Assembly: GCA_965204155.1 (NCBI GenBank)
Contig: OZ241971.1
Coordinates: forward strand, 1,178,001 to 1,242,000
Reading direction: 5' to 3'
From: UBA6522 sp965204155
GTDB taxonomy: Bacteria; Pseudomonadota; Gammaproteobacteria; Steroidobacterales; Rariloculaceae
DNA: 64,000 nt
Each line of letters opens with the position of its first letter. The first letter of the stretch is position 1. Of the stretch, positions 17,412 through 26,254 are shown in pieces. A program made the translations under genes and the position numbers. The notes beneath the pieces are model-generated. The model worked only from the letters and a program-made list of their open reading frames with translations, was not told the origin of the DNA and did not search any database.

Positions 17412-18193
17412 GACAGGCGCAGGGTATTCTTCGCGATGAGCCGGATCGCCGCCTTGCGCGTCAAAAGGCGTCCCATGAACTGGGCCGACAGCCGGTTGAT
17501 CCACCCGGGTACGATGCGTGGCCCCTTGCCCAGAGCATCAAGTGTCTGGCGCGCGGCCTCATCCGGGGAAAGCCTGCCCGGCGATTTCCAACCCGTCGAG
17601 GCAAGGTAGCCTGGGGTGGGCATCGCTCCGGCACAGCAGACGGAAACATCGATTCCCTGTCCGTTCAGCTCACCCCAGAGTGCTTCCGCCAGGACGATGT
17701 TGAATGCCTTGCTGGCCGAATAGGCAGCCACGCGCGGCGCACCATGCAGTCCCGCAAGCGATGACACCAGCACCACCGCGCCGCGCCCACGCGCGGACAT
17801 GCCCGGCAGCAACGCCCGCGCCAGCAACAGCGGGCCGCGCACGTTGACGCGGACCACCTGTTCGAGGGCCTCCTCCCCGACATCCAGGAATCGCCCCACG
17901 GGTACGTAAGCCGCGTTGTAGACAAGAATGCCCAGGTTGAGATCGGAGACAGCGCTGCCGATCGACGCAACAGCATCCTGCTCGGCAAGATCGAATACCA
18001 GGCAGCGGGTTTCAACGCCGTGGTTCGCGCGCAGGCGCTGAGCGAGTTCCTCGAGCCGGTCGCTCTGTCGGGAGACCAGCACGACATTCAAGCCCCGCCC
18101 GGCAAGCTCGACCGCAAACGAGGCGCCGAACCCCTGTGACGCGCCCGCCACCAGAGCCCACTCGCCGTAGCGGGCGCGCATGGATCGGCTCAT
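17408..18193 (-). CDS. Short-chain dehydrogenase/reductase
   Basis: 261 residues from ATG 18193, which overlaps the adk stop (ATGA). Cofactor motif ALVAGASQGFGASFA (about 13-27), VYNAA, VLVSSLAGLHG and YSASKAFN give a classical SDR with Ser-Tyr-Lys. The C-terminus (PSAQFMGRLLTRKAAIRLIAKNTLRL-like) is hydrophobic/basic, as in membrane-associated SDRs acting on steroids or fatty acyl chains. The sterol-reductase gene starts within its last codons, so both are probably made together. Confidence 0.9.
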   Translation of the reverse strand: MSRSMRARYGEWALVAGASQGFGASFAVELAGRGLNVVLVSRQSDRLEELAQRLRANHGVETRCLVFDLAEQDAVASIGSAVSDLNLGILVYNAAYVPVGRFLDVGEEALEQVVRVNVRGPLLLARALLPGMSARGRGAVVLVSSLAGLHGAPRVAAYSASKAFNIVLAEALWGELNGQGIDVSVCCAGAMPTPGYLASTGWKSPGRLSPDEAARQTLDALGKGPRIVPGWINRLSAQFMGRLLTRKAAIRLIAKNTLRLS

Positions 18194-18858
18194 GGGCCGG
18201 TTTCGGCGGACTCTGCGCCGTCGAGAGCGACAACGACACCAGCGTAGACCTCGTCGATGGAGCCATCGGCCCCGACGACGCTCAGCAGGTTGCGACCGCG
18301 GTAGTACTCGATCAGCGGCTCCGTCTGGCGCTGGTAGACCTCCAGGCGATTGTGGATGGTCTCCTCTCGGTCGTCGTCCCGCTGCAGGAGTTCGCCACCC
18401 GCGTCGATGCATGCCTGAATTTCCTCGGGGGGCGAGAAATGGATGTTCAGCAGTCTGCCCGTCTTCGAACAGGTGCGCCGGCCCGTAAGCCGCTTCATCA
18501 GCAACTCGTGGGGCACATCCATGAGCACGGCCGCATCCAGCGTCTGGCCGAGTTCCGCCAGGACGCCGTCCAGGGCCTCGGCCTGGGCCAGATTTCTGGG
18601 AAAGCCGTCGAGGACGTAGCCGCAGCCCGCGTCGTCGAAGCCCAGCCGGTCCTTGATGATGCCCAGCACCACCTCGTCAGCGACCAGTTCACCGGCATTC
18701 ATGGCAGCCCTGGCGCGCAGACCCATGGCAGTGCCTGCGTTGGCCGCATCCCGCAGCAAGTCACCGGTGGATACCTGGGGCCAACCCCGATCCGCCTGCA
18801 GCCGCTTCGCCTGGGTACCCTTTCCCGAGCCCGGTGCGCCGAGCAAGACAATCCGCAT
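18190..18858 (-). CDS. adk: Adenylate kinase
   Basis: 222 residues; ATP + AMP = 2 ADP in the cytosol. P-loop GAPGSGKGTQ (7-16), STGDLLRDA AMP-site, DGFPRNLAQAEAL and the long LID domain GRRTCSKTGRLLNIHFSPPE...LLQRDDD, so this is a long-type bacterial Adk. The LID has only a single Cys and no Zn tetrad. It heads the minus-strand group and overlaps the SDR start, so the lipid-modifying genes downstream may be driven partly by the adk promoter. Confidence 0.95.
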   Translation of the reverse strand: MRIVLLGAPGSGKGTQAKRLQADRGWPQVSTGDLLRDAANAGTAMGLRARAAMNAGELVADEVVLGIIKDRLGFDDAGCGYVLDGFPRNLAQAEALDGVLAELGQTLDAAVLMDVPHELLMKRLTGRRTCSKTGRLLNIHFSPPEEIQACIDAGGELLQRDDDREETIHNRLEVYQRQTEPLIEYYRGRNLLSVVGADGSIDEVYAGVVVALDGAESAETGP

Positions 18859-18946
18859 GTAATCCTCCAGCCTCTGAGTTGTTGTTCCCGATATCAGGGC
18901 GAAGATCGGCGAGCGTCTACGCTACAACGGGTTGAACGGGGCATGA

Positions 18947-20548
18947 CTACACGGACGCGGCGTTCGCGTGGAGCCGTTCGACCTGGTACCAGGCCGATTC
19001 GATCGCACCAGCCTGCCATCCGGTCAGGTAGCTGAGATACGCCCCGGCAAAATACACGCGACCCTGAGGCTCCAGCAGAACCGGAAAATGCTCCCGGCGC
19101 GCCTCGTCCGACCAACTCTCCCATCCGCCGAGACTGTGGGGCACGCGCTGCCAGTCCACCGAGATCGACTTGCCGTCGTAGTGGCTGCGGAACTGACCGG
19201 GATGAAGTTTCTCGCCGTTCGCCAGGCCGCGCTCCGTGCGCTGCGCAAGGTCCATGGCGCCGACCGTATCCGAAGTATCGCCGAACACGTAGTACCCCTG
19301 AACGATCCCCTTCCGGCCGAGGAAACCGTGGGAGGGATAGATGACCGATCCGCCGGAGAGATCCGTCTGGCTGGAACCGCCGAAGATGGCATCGTCCTCT
19401 TCCCAGAAGCGGCGATTCATCTGCAGGGCGAGCTTGCCGACCTGGGACGGTGTCGCCGCGCCGATGGCCGCCTTGCAACGGTCGGACAGGTCGTTGGGTA
19501 TGTCGCGCATGATTGCGAGCGGAATGGTCGTCACGCAGTAGTCGCCGGTCGCCGTGACCAGGTCACCGCTGGGCACGTCCCGATAGTGGACCTGTACCTC
19601 CTGCCCGTTCTGGCGTAACTCCCGGACCTCGGCGTTGTAGGTAACCAAATGGCCGACGCGTTCCTCGAATGCCGCCGCAATCCGGTCCATGCCACCCACC
19701 GGCTGAAGCATCGTGTAGGGACGTTCGAATGACGACACGGCCCGGAACGTGTTACCGAGCCCTGACTGGAGCAGTTCCCTCAGCGCCAGCGCTTCGGACG
19801 GCTGCCCGGGCTCCAGCGGGCCGGCGAAATCCACCGCCCAGCCCCGTTCGGTCGTTCCCCTGTAGGCAAGGTCGATCGGGTCGAGATAGCCCTCCGCCAC
19901 CAGGTACTCGATGAGCTGTTCCCTGTCGTCGGCCGTCAGTTCGCCATCCAGCGCACCCTGGTGCGCCAGTTTCGCGAGCAACTCCGACGTGTAGCCCCGC
20001 ATGTCCATCATCACCTCGCGGCGGCGGACCCGGCGCCCCACCAGCGGTCCTTCGATGTTCTCGTAGCGGAGATAGGTCGACTCGTTCGAGCTGATCAGCG
20101 TCTGCATGGGAATCCCGAACTCGCGGCAGTAATGGAACAACGACTTGTGGTGGGCGGGTATTCGCCACGCGGCGGTATTGAACCACTGCCCTTCGTCGAA
20201 TTCGCATTCCTGCGATTCTCCGCCCACCTCTTCCAGCCGGAACCCGTTGCGCGCCGTCTGGCAGCGGCCGCCGGCAAAGGACCGCGCCTCGATGATCCGG
20301 CAGTCGTAGCCCCGCTCGGTCAGTTCATAAGCCGTCGTCAGGCCGGCGATGCCGGCCCCCAAGATGAGCACCCGGGTACCGTCGGCCCTGCCGTCAAGAA
20401 CCGGCGGCGCGGTCGCGGCCGACGCAATGCTCATGTCCCACGCATCCAGGGCGGCCATCACGGCGGAAAGTCCGCTGACGGATGCGAATCCCCGCAGAAA
20501 CTCCCGCTTCGTCAGCGTCGTGGATTCCTGGCTGTCACGTCTCTCCAT
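18947..20548 (-). CDS. Exported flavin monoamine oxidase-family protein
   Basis: 533 residues from ATG 20548. The N-terminus TLTKREFLRGFASVSGLSAVMA looks like a Tat signal with Lys-Arg in place of Arg-Arg. FAD-binding VLILGAGIAGLTTAYEL (60-76), EARSFAGGRCQT and the C-terminal VYFAGAYLSYLTGWQAGAIESA complete the amine-oxidase fold. It oxidises an amine or amino acid with release of H2O2, probably in the periplasm. Divergent from pfp with 120 bases between. Substrate unknown. Confidence 0.88.
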   Translation of the reverse strand: MERRDSQESTTLTKREFLRGFASVSGLSAVMAALDAWDMSIASAATAPPVLDGRADGTRVLILGAGIAGLTTAYELTERGYDCRIIEARSFAGGRCQTARNGFRLEEVGGESQECEFDEGQWFNTAAWRIPAHHKSLFHYCREFGIPMQTLISSNESTYLRYENIEGPLVGRRVRRREVMMDMRGYTSELLAKLAHQGALDGELTADDREQLIEYLVAEGYLDPIDLAYRGTTERGWAVDFAGPLEPGQPSEALALRELLQSGLGNTFRAVSSFERPYTMLQPVGGMDRIAAAFEERVGHLVTYNAEVRELRQNGQEVQVHYRDVPSGDLVTATGDYCVTTIPLAIMRDIPNDLSDRCKAAIGAATPSQVGKLALQMNRRFWEEDDAIFGGSSQTDLSGGSVIYPSHGFLGRKGIVQGYYVFGDTSDTVGAMDLAQRTERGLANGEKLHPGQFRSHYDGKSISVDWQRVPHSLGGWESWSDEARREHFPVLLEPQGRVYFAGAYLSYLTGWQAGAIESAWYQVERLHANAASV

Positions 20549-20669
20549 TACTGCGTCCCGTTCGCCGCCGGTTGGCGGCTCCGGCCCAATGTTACACGCC
20601 ACGAAAACCGTGCGGCGGCTCTGGTATTCTCTGCGCGCCTGACCACCCTCGTTCTCCGGGAGTACCAAC

Positions 20670-21914
20670 GTGAAGCAGAACGGATTCTACGCCCAGTCCG
20701 GCGGCGTCACAGCCGTGATCAACGCCTCGGCCTGCGCGGTGCTGGAAACCGCGCGCAAGCACAGCGACCGCATCGGCAAGATCTACGCCGGGCGCAACGG
20801 CATCATCGGCGCCCTCACGGAAGACATGATCGATACCAGCCTGGAATCCGACGAAGCCATCGCAGCGCTGCGCCACACGCCGGGCGGCGCTTTCGGCTCG
20901 GCGCGCTACAAGCTCAAGGGACTGGACGAGAACCGCGCGGAATACGAACGGCTCATCGAGGTCTTCAAGGCCCACGACATCGGCTACTTCTTCTACAACG
21001 GCGGCGGCGATTCCATGGACACCGCGCACAAGGTCTCCCAACTGGGCAGCGAACTCGGCTTCCCGGTGACCTGCGTGGGCATCCCCAAGACCGTGGACAA
21101 CGACCTGCCGGTCACCGACAACTGCCCCGGATTCGGGTCGGTGGCGAAGTACGTGGCCGTGTCGACCATGGAGGCGACACTGGACGTGGCCTCAATGGCG
21201 AAGACCTCGACCAGGGTATTCATTCTCGAGGTGATGGGGCGTCACGCCGGCTGGATTGCGGCGGCGGGGGGCCTTGCAGGCAAGGATCCGGGCAGCGCAC
21301 CGCACATTATCCTGTTTCCGGAGGTCCCGTTCGACCAGCCGCGTTTCCTTGCGCGCGTGCACGCCAGTGTGGACCGATACGAGTACTGCGTCGTAGTGGT
21401 ATCCGAGGGACTGCGGCACCCCGATGGCCGGTTTGTGGCCGAAGCCGGAGGCCAGGATGCATTCGGCCACGCCCAGTTGGGCGGCGTAGCTTCCAATGTC
21501 GCCCGTCTCGTCAAGGCCGAGCTGGGACTCAAGTACCACTACGCGCTGGCGGACTACCTGCAGCGTTCTGCACGACACATCGCCTCGGCGGTCGACGTCC
21601 GGCACGCATACGCTGTCGGCCAAAAGGCCGTGGAACTGGCGCTGGAAGGACATACGGCCATCATGACGACCATCGTGCGCGAGTCCGACGATCCCTACCG
21701 GTGGAGCATCGGACACGTGCCTTTGGACCAGGTCGCCAACCAGGAAAAAATGATGCCCCGGGAATTTATCACCGAAGACGGGTTCGGCATCACCGAGGCG
21801 TGCCGGCGGTATCTTGAACCCCTGATCGTGGGTGAAGATTACCCGCCCTATCTGGATGGACTCCCCCGCTACGGCGGACTAGGCAATATTGCGGTCTCGC
21901 CGCGGCTGGCTTGA
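20670..21914 (+). CDS. pfp: Pyrophosphate-dependent 6-phosphofructokinase
   Basis: 414 residues from a GTG with GGGAG 8 bases upstream. Reversible fructose-6-phosphate phosphorylation using PPi. The PPi-type signature is seen: Asp114 in NGGGDSMD where ATP enzymes have Gly, and Lys140 in GIPKTVDNDL. MGRHAGWIAA and SEGLRHPDG are also typical. Length fits the non-regulated short PPi-PFK group. The H+-pyrophosphatase gene at 52078-54090 fits a PPi-conserving metabolism. A transporter gene starts at its stop codon. Confidence 0.93.
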   Translation: MKQNGFYAQSGGVTAVINASACAVLETARKHSDRIGKIYAGRNGIIGALTEDMIDTSLESDEAIAALRHTPGGAFGSARYKLKGLDENRAEYERLIEVFKAHDIGYFFYNGGGDSMDTAHKVSQLGSELGFPVTCVGIPKTVDNDLPVTDNCPGFGSVAKYVAVSTMEATLDVASMAKTSTRVFILEVMGRHAGWIAAAGGLAGKDPGSAPHIILFPEVPFDQPRFLARVHASVDRYEYCVVVVSEGLRHPDGRFVAEAGGQDAFGHAQLGGVASNVARLVKAELGLKYHYALADYLQRSARHIASAVDVRHAYAVGQKAVELALEGHTAIMTTIVRESDDPYRWSIGHVPLDQVANQEKMMPREFITEDGFGITEACRRYLEPLIVGEDYPPYLDGLPRYGGLGNIAVSPRLA

Positions 21915-21931
21915 CGCTTCAAAGGTCCACG

Positions 21932-23356
21932 GTGGAACAAACAACGGTCATCCTGACGACGTTGGTGGTCTACAAGCTGACGTTGATCGGTATCGGATTC
22001 TGGGCCAGGGCGCGAACGAAAAACAATGAGGATTTCTTTCTCGGCGGGCGTGCACTGGGTCCCGTCGTGGGCGCCATCAGCTATTCGTGCAGCGCATCGT
22101 CCGCCTATGCGCTGCTGGGCGTCAGCGGCATCGCCTATGTCATTGGAGCGTCCGCATTCTGGGTCGTGGGCGGGGCGCTGATCGGGGCGACCCTGTCGTG
22201 GGTCTGGATCGCGCCCCGTCTCATGGCGTTTTCGAACGAGCATCGGCATCTGACCCTGACCGATGTGCTCGTACACGGGTACAGCGGAACCATCCGGACG
22301 GTCATCGTTCGTGCCGCCTCCCTGATCGTCGTATTCACGTTTGTATTTTATGTCGCCGCCCAGTTTCAGGGCGCGGGCAATACGTTCGCGTCAACGTTTG
22401 ATCTGTCGATGATCGAGAGCATCCTGATCGGCGCGACGATCATTGCCATCTATACGCTCCTCGGCGGCTTCTGGGCGGTCAGCGTTACCGACACGTTGCA
22501 GGGGCTGCTGATGGCGCTGACCGCGGTATTGCTGCCCATCGTGGCGCTTGTCCAGATTGGCGGTTTCAGCGAGTTTTTAGCTCAGCTCCAGGCGGTGAGT
22601 ACTCCGCAGCAACTGAGCTGGACCGGCGGTAACGCAGGATTGATCGCTGTGGGTGTGGTCGTCGGCAGTCTGAGCATCAGTTTCGGAGCTTACGGTCAAC
22701 CGCACATGATGGTTCGGTACATGGCCATGCGCGACGAGAAATCGCTTCGCCAAGCCGGTGCGATCTCGATATTCTGGTACTTCGTGGTGTACATCGGAAT
22801 GTGCTCGCTCGGGCTGATGGGGCATGTGCTGTTCCCGATGACGGACAACCCGGAGAGCGTATTCTTCGTGCTCACGGAGAACCTGTTTCCACCCGTGATT
22901 GCCGGTATTCTGCTGGCTGCGGTGCTTTCCGCCGTCATGTCGACGGCCGACAGTCAGCTTCTCGTTTCGGGGTCGGCGGTTGCACATGACCTTGGCATCA
23001 GCGCAGGCGACGCGAGACGCAAGTTGCTCATATCGCGAATCGCGATCGTTTTCCTCGTCCTGCTGTCCGCGCTCGTGGCCCTGTTCCTGCCCGAGTCGAT
23101 CTTCAATCGTGTTCTGGTCGCGTGGACCGCTCTTGGCGCTGCGTTTGGACCAACGCTGATATTCCGACTTGCAGGGATTCGCCTGAAGCCGCTCGGTGTG
23201 CTGCTTTCGATCGTGACCGGGTTTGCGGCGGCCTCTACGTTCTATCTGATGCCGGACACCCCGGGGGACATACTCGAACGCCTGGTGCCGTTCGTGCTTG
23301 CGACTGCCGTGCTGGTTGTGTTTCGGGACCGAGTCGCGGCTGACTCACCTTCGTAA
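21932..23356 (+). CDS. Sodium:solute symporter (SSS family)
   Basis: 474 residues from GTG 21932 with AAAGG upstream; a TTG at 21911 overlapping the pfp stop is the alternative. About 13 membrane segments in the LeuT-like fold. Family motifs: EDFFLGGRALGPVVGAIS near the N-terminus, GGFWAVSVTDTLQG, GQPHMMVRYMA and LSAVMSTADSQLLVSGSAVAHD. These match PutP-like Na+/proline symporters, but substrate among amino acids and other solutes cannot be assigned. Convergent with the TonB receptor gene, with 26 bases between stops. Confidence 0.92.
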   Translation: MEQTTVILTTLVVYKLTLIGIGFWARARTKNNEDFFLGGRALGPVVGAISYSCSASSAYALLGVSGIAYVIGASAFWVVGGALIGATLSWVWIAPRLMAFSNEHRHLTLTDVLVHGYSGTIRTVIVRAASLIVVFTFVFYVAAQFQGAGNTFASTFDLSMIESILIGATIIAIYTLLGGFWAVSVTDTLQGLLMALTAVLLPIVALVQIGGFSEFLAQLQAVSTPQQLSWTGGNAGLIAVGVVVGSLSISFGAYGQPHMMVRYMAMRDEKSLRQAGAISIFWYFVVYIGMCSLGLMGHVLFPMTDNPESVFFVLTENLFPPVIAGILLAAVLSAVMSTADSQLLVSGSAVAHDLGISAGDARRKLLISRIAIVFLVLLSALVALFLPESIFNRVLVAWTALGAAFGPTLIFRLAGIRLKPLGVLLSIVTGFAAASTFYLMPDTPGDILERLVPFVLATAVLVVFRDRVAADSPS

Positions 23357-23382
23357 GCCAGCCGCGATGGTTCAATTGCCGA

Positions 23383-25905
23383 TCAACGGCCTCCGACCCA
23401 GTACTGGTAACGCAGGTACGCCTCGCGAGGCCGCGAGATGTTCACGGCCGCGGCGCCGATGCCGGTGGTGGAGAACGAACCGGCCGTCGAGTAGATCGCA
23501 TTGGTGGCATTCCTGATGCCGAAGGTCAGCGCCCACTGATCGTTGCCGCTGTTGAATGTTGTACTCGCGTGCACCACGTTGTAGGCGTCCTCGTACATGT
23601 CGGGGTTCGCCTCGATCCGGAACCGCTGCGCGTCGTTGTGGATCCAATCCAGCCTCGTGAGCAGGTTGCCCGTGCCGATCGGCAATCGATGCGAGACGCC
23701 GATGGTGTAGTTCGTCTTCGGCGTATACGGCAATATCATTTCCGCATGGGGAACGCAGGTTCTGCCTGCGGGACAGTTGGCCTGCGTAAGCACCTGCCCG
23801 TCGGGCCCCACAAAACCCTCCTCGTAGAAGAGATAGGTGCCGGACGTGAATGAACCGCCCGATTGCGACAGCGAATCGACCGTGGCATCGAGCAGACCCA
23901 GCGTCGCGTCGACTCTCAGGTTTTCGTTGACCACCCAGAGGGCTTCCATTTCGAGCCCATTGAGAATGCCGACGCCGACATTTTCGACGCCCGTCGCGCC
24001 AGCGGACAGGTCGGCCGGCCTTCCGGAAACCTGCATGTCGTCATAGGTGGTGTGGAACAGGGCCGTGTTGAGCCGCAGCGAGCCGTCAGCCAGTTCGGCC
24101 TTGGCGCCGAACTCCACGCTGGTCACGTACTCCGGATCGAACGAGGTAATGGGATTGGGTATCCCCTCCGGGAACCGGCTGGCGTAACCGCCATCGCGAA
24201 ACCCGGTGGCGTAAGTGCCGTACACCATCGTCGTGTCGTTGACGTCGTATGCGAGACTCAGCATCGGATCCACTTCGCTCCAGGTGGTGGATCCCGCGGC
24301 ACGCTGAAAGACATCGTCGATCTTGTTGCGGTCAATCACGCCATCGCCGTTACAGGTCACTCCGCCAACCGGGTTGGCCGGATCCGATGGGTTGTCGACG
24401 CAAAAGTCGCGATGAGCCGTTACGTCGAACCCCTTTGTGTCCTCCGTGGCGCGCAAGCCGAGCGTCAGGTGGAACGGTTGTTCGAAGTGGTAGGTGATCT
24501 GACCGTACAGGGCGTTGGAGGTGTTGTCGATATCCCGGACGATTCTCTGGAAGCTCGGGCCGGCCGATCCGCGCGTGACGGTCAGCCCGTTGACGCCGAT
24601 CAGCGAGACTACCTCGGTGCCGGTTTCGGCAAAGGCGTACAGGCCGGCGGTGTAGTCCAGCCGGCCGTCGAGTGCGTTACCCACCAACTGGAACTCCTGG
24701 GAGCGCCCGTCCTGGTGAAAATCGTCGTTGATATTCGAGAACAGCATGACCTCCGTGTAGTCGTGGTCGTTACGGAAATCGGACTGGAACCCGCGATAGG
24801 CCGTGATGGACTTGAAGGTGCCGATGGCGGTATCGACCTCGATAGTGGCCGCGCCGCCCGTGACATCGACTTCGTTGGTGGGATCGGGATCGAACTCGCC
24901 GTAAATGTCGTAGAAAACCGCCGTGGTCTCGTACGATTCCCTGTCGCGGAGATGGACCGGACCGTAGCAGTTCCGGTTCGTGGCCCGGCCTTCGGGTGTC
25001 GCGCATTCGGCTATGCCACCGGCACCGCGCATGAACATACCCATCCACTGACCCCCATTCCAGAAAATCGGCCACATGGCCCCCGGGTAAAAATCCAACG
25101 GGATCATGGGCGCCGGCGCGGCGCGGCTACTGGTGTAGTCCGCGCTCAGGTTGACGCGCACGGCATCGGAGGGAAGAAACTCCAGCTGGCCGCGGAATCC
25201 GGTGGTGTTGTCGTCGCCCAGCCAGAGGTCGTCGTAGAAGTCGGGGTTCGCCCGCACGTAACCGCCCTTTTGCCGCTGCATCAGGGAGACCCTGGCCGCC
25301 AGGTTGTCGGTGATCGGAATGTTGAACGCGCCGTTGAACTGCGCGTAGCCGTTCTCGCCGGCAGCGAGCGTCAACTTCGCATCGAATTCGTCCATGGTCG
25401 GGCGCCTGCTGATCAGGTTGAGCGCGCCGGCCAGCGTGTTGCGCCCGAACAGGGTGCCCTGCGGACCGCGCAGCACTTCCGCCCGCTCAAGATCCATCAA
25501 GTCCATCATGCTGCCGATGGAGCGGGCGATGTAGACGCCGTCCACATAGACGCCGACCGCCGGGTCGGTGTTGATGACGAAGTCGAGCTGCCCGACGCCG
25601 CGGATGAATACCGTGGGCGCCGCCGAGAGCCCGCTGACCGAAGCGGCCTGCTCGATGTTCACATTGGGCGTGGACTGCGAAATATCGGTGATATTGAGGT
25701 GCCCGCGAAGATCCATCTCGTCTTCGGAGTACGCGGTCACCGCGATGGGCGTATCCTGGAGCGATTCCTCGCGCCTTCTCGCCGTCACCACGATTTCCTC
25801 GATGGCGAACGCGTCGGCCCCCGAACCCTGTGCGCCTGCCTGTCCCAGCGGGAGGAAGCACAACAGCAAGGGAGAAAATACAAGACCAATTTTCCTGAAA
25901 CTCAT
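23383..25905 (-). CDS. TonB-dependent outer-membrane receptor
   Basis: 840 residues. Signal peptide ending AGAQ, TonB box-like AIEEIVVTARRREES, plug domain with FIRGVGQLDF, VYVDGVYIARS, VLRGPQGTLFGRNT and NLISRRP, then a 22-strand barrel ending in aromatic YQYWVGGR. The pattern belongs to the large receptor group of marine and sphingomonad-like bacteria that import varied organic ligands as well as iron chelates; no siderophore genes are nearby. Ligand unknown. Upstream 25906-26254 should hold its promoter. Confidence 0.95.
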   Translation of the reverse strand: MSFRKIGLVFSPLLLCFLPLGQAGAQGSGADAFAIEEIVVTARRREESLQDTPIAVTAYSEDEMDLRGHLNITDISQSTPNVNIEQAASVSGLSAAPTVFIRGVGQLDFVINTDPAVGVYVDGVYIARSIGSMMDLMDLERAEVLRGPQGTLFGRNTLAGALNLISRRPTMDEFDAKLTLAAGENGYAQFNGAFNIPITDNLAARVSLMQRQKGGYVRANPDFYDDLWLGDDNTTGFRGQLEFLPSDAVRVNLSADYTSSRAAPAPMIPLDFYPGAMWPIFWNGGQWMGMFMRGAGGIAECATPEGRATNRNCYGPVHLRDRESYETTAVFYDIYGEFDPDPTNEVDVTGGAATIEVDTAIGTFKSITAYRGFQSDFRNDHDYTEVMLFSNINDDFHQDGRSQEFQLVGNALDGRLDYTAGLYAFAETGTEVVSLIGVNGLTVTRGSAGPSFQRIVRDIDNTSNALYGQITYHFEQPFHLTLGLRATEDTKGFDVTAHRDFCVDNPSDPANPVGGVTCNGDGVIDRNKIDDVFQRAAGSTTWSEVDPMLSLAYDVNDTTMVYGTYATGFRDGGYASRFPEGIPNPITSFDPEYVTSVEFGAKAELADGSLRLNTALFHTTYDDMQVSGRPADLSAGATGVENVGVGILNGLEMEALWVVNENLRVDATLGLLDATVDSLSQSGGSFTSGTYLFYEEGFVGPDGQVLTQANCPAGRTCVPHAEMILPYTPKTNYTIGVSHRLPIGTGNLLTRLDWIHNDAQRFRIEANPDMYEDAYNVVHASTTFNSGNDQWALTFGIRNATNAIYSTAGSFSTTGIGAAAVNISRPREAYLRYQYWVGGR

Positions 25906-26254
25906 CGGACCATACCTATTTTTCAGTTAGCTTGAGAGAACACACGCGGAAGATAACCGCGAAACATGGAGGAAATGTGGAGAAACACGAATTGTCGACC
26001 CGACCATCGAATTCAGATGTTTCTTGCTTGTGGCAGGGAAATGCCAGTCACGCTTTGCCAATCGTAGCCGCCCCGTCCACGAAGACCTTTGTAGTACACA
26101 TAACAAACGAGCGAGGCTGTACCAAAAAAGACACAACCTCGCGAATTCGGCGGATAAGCTTAGATTATGAGCGGTTCCCGCGCAACCGCAAGCCGAGGGC
26201 TTCTGGCCGCAACCCCGCGGCTCGAGTTTGCGGCGACTCTTGCCGCCATAACGG
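25906..26254. other. 349-base intergenic region between TonB receptor and DegP-like gene
   Basis: More AT-rich than its surroundings; no convincing gene on either strand. It lies upstream of the TonB receptor and downstream of the protease gene, so it should hold the receptor promoter. One imperfect inverted repeat is listed separately. Confidence 0.5.
26111..26142. repeat. Inverted repeat, possible operator or terminator
   Basis: Arms GCGAGGCTGT (26111-26120) and ACAACCTCGC (26133-26142) pair over 10 bases with one mismatch, leaving a 12-base A-rich loop. It lies 113 bases beyond the DegP-like stop and about 205 bases upstream of the TonB receptor start. No T-run follows the stem on the minus strand, so a classical terminator is unlikely; regulator binding is possible. 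Confidence 0.35.
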
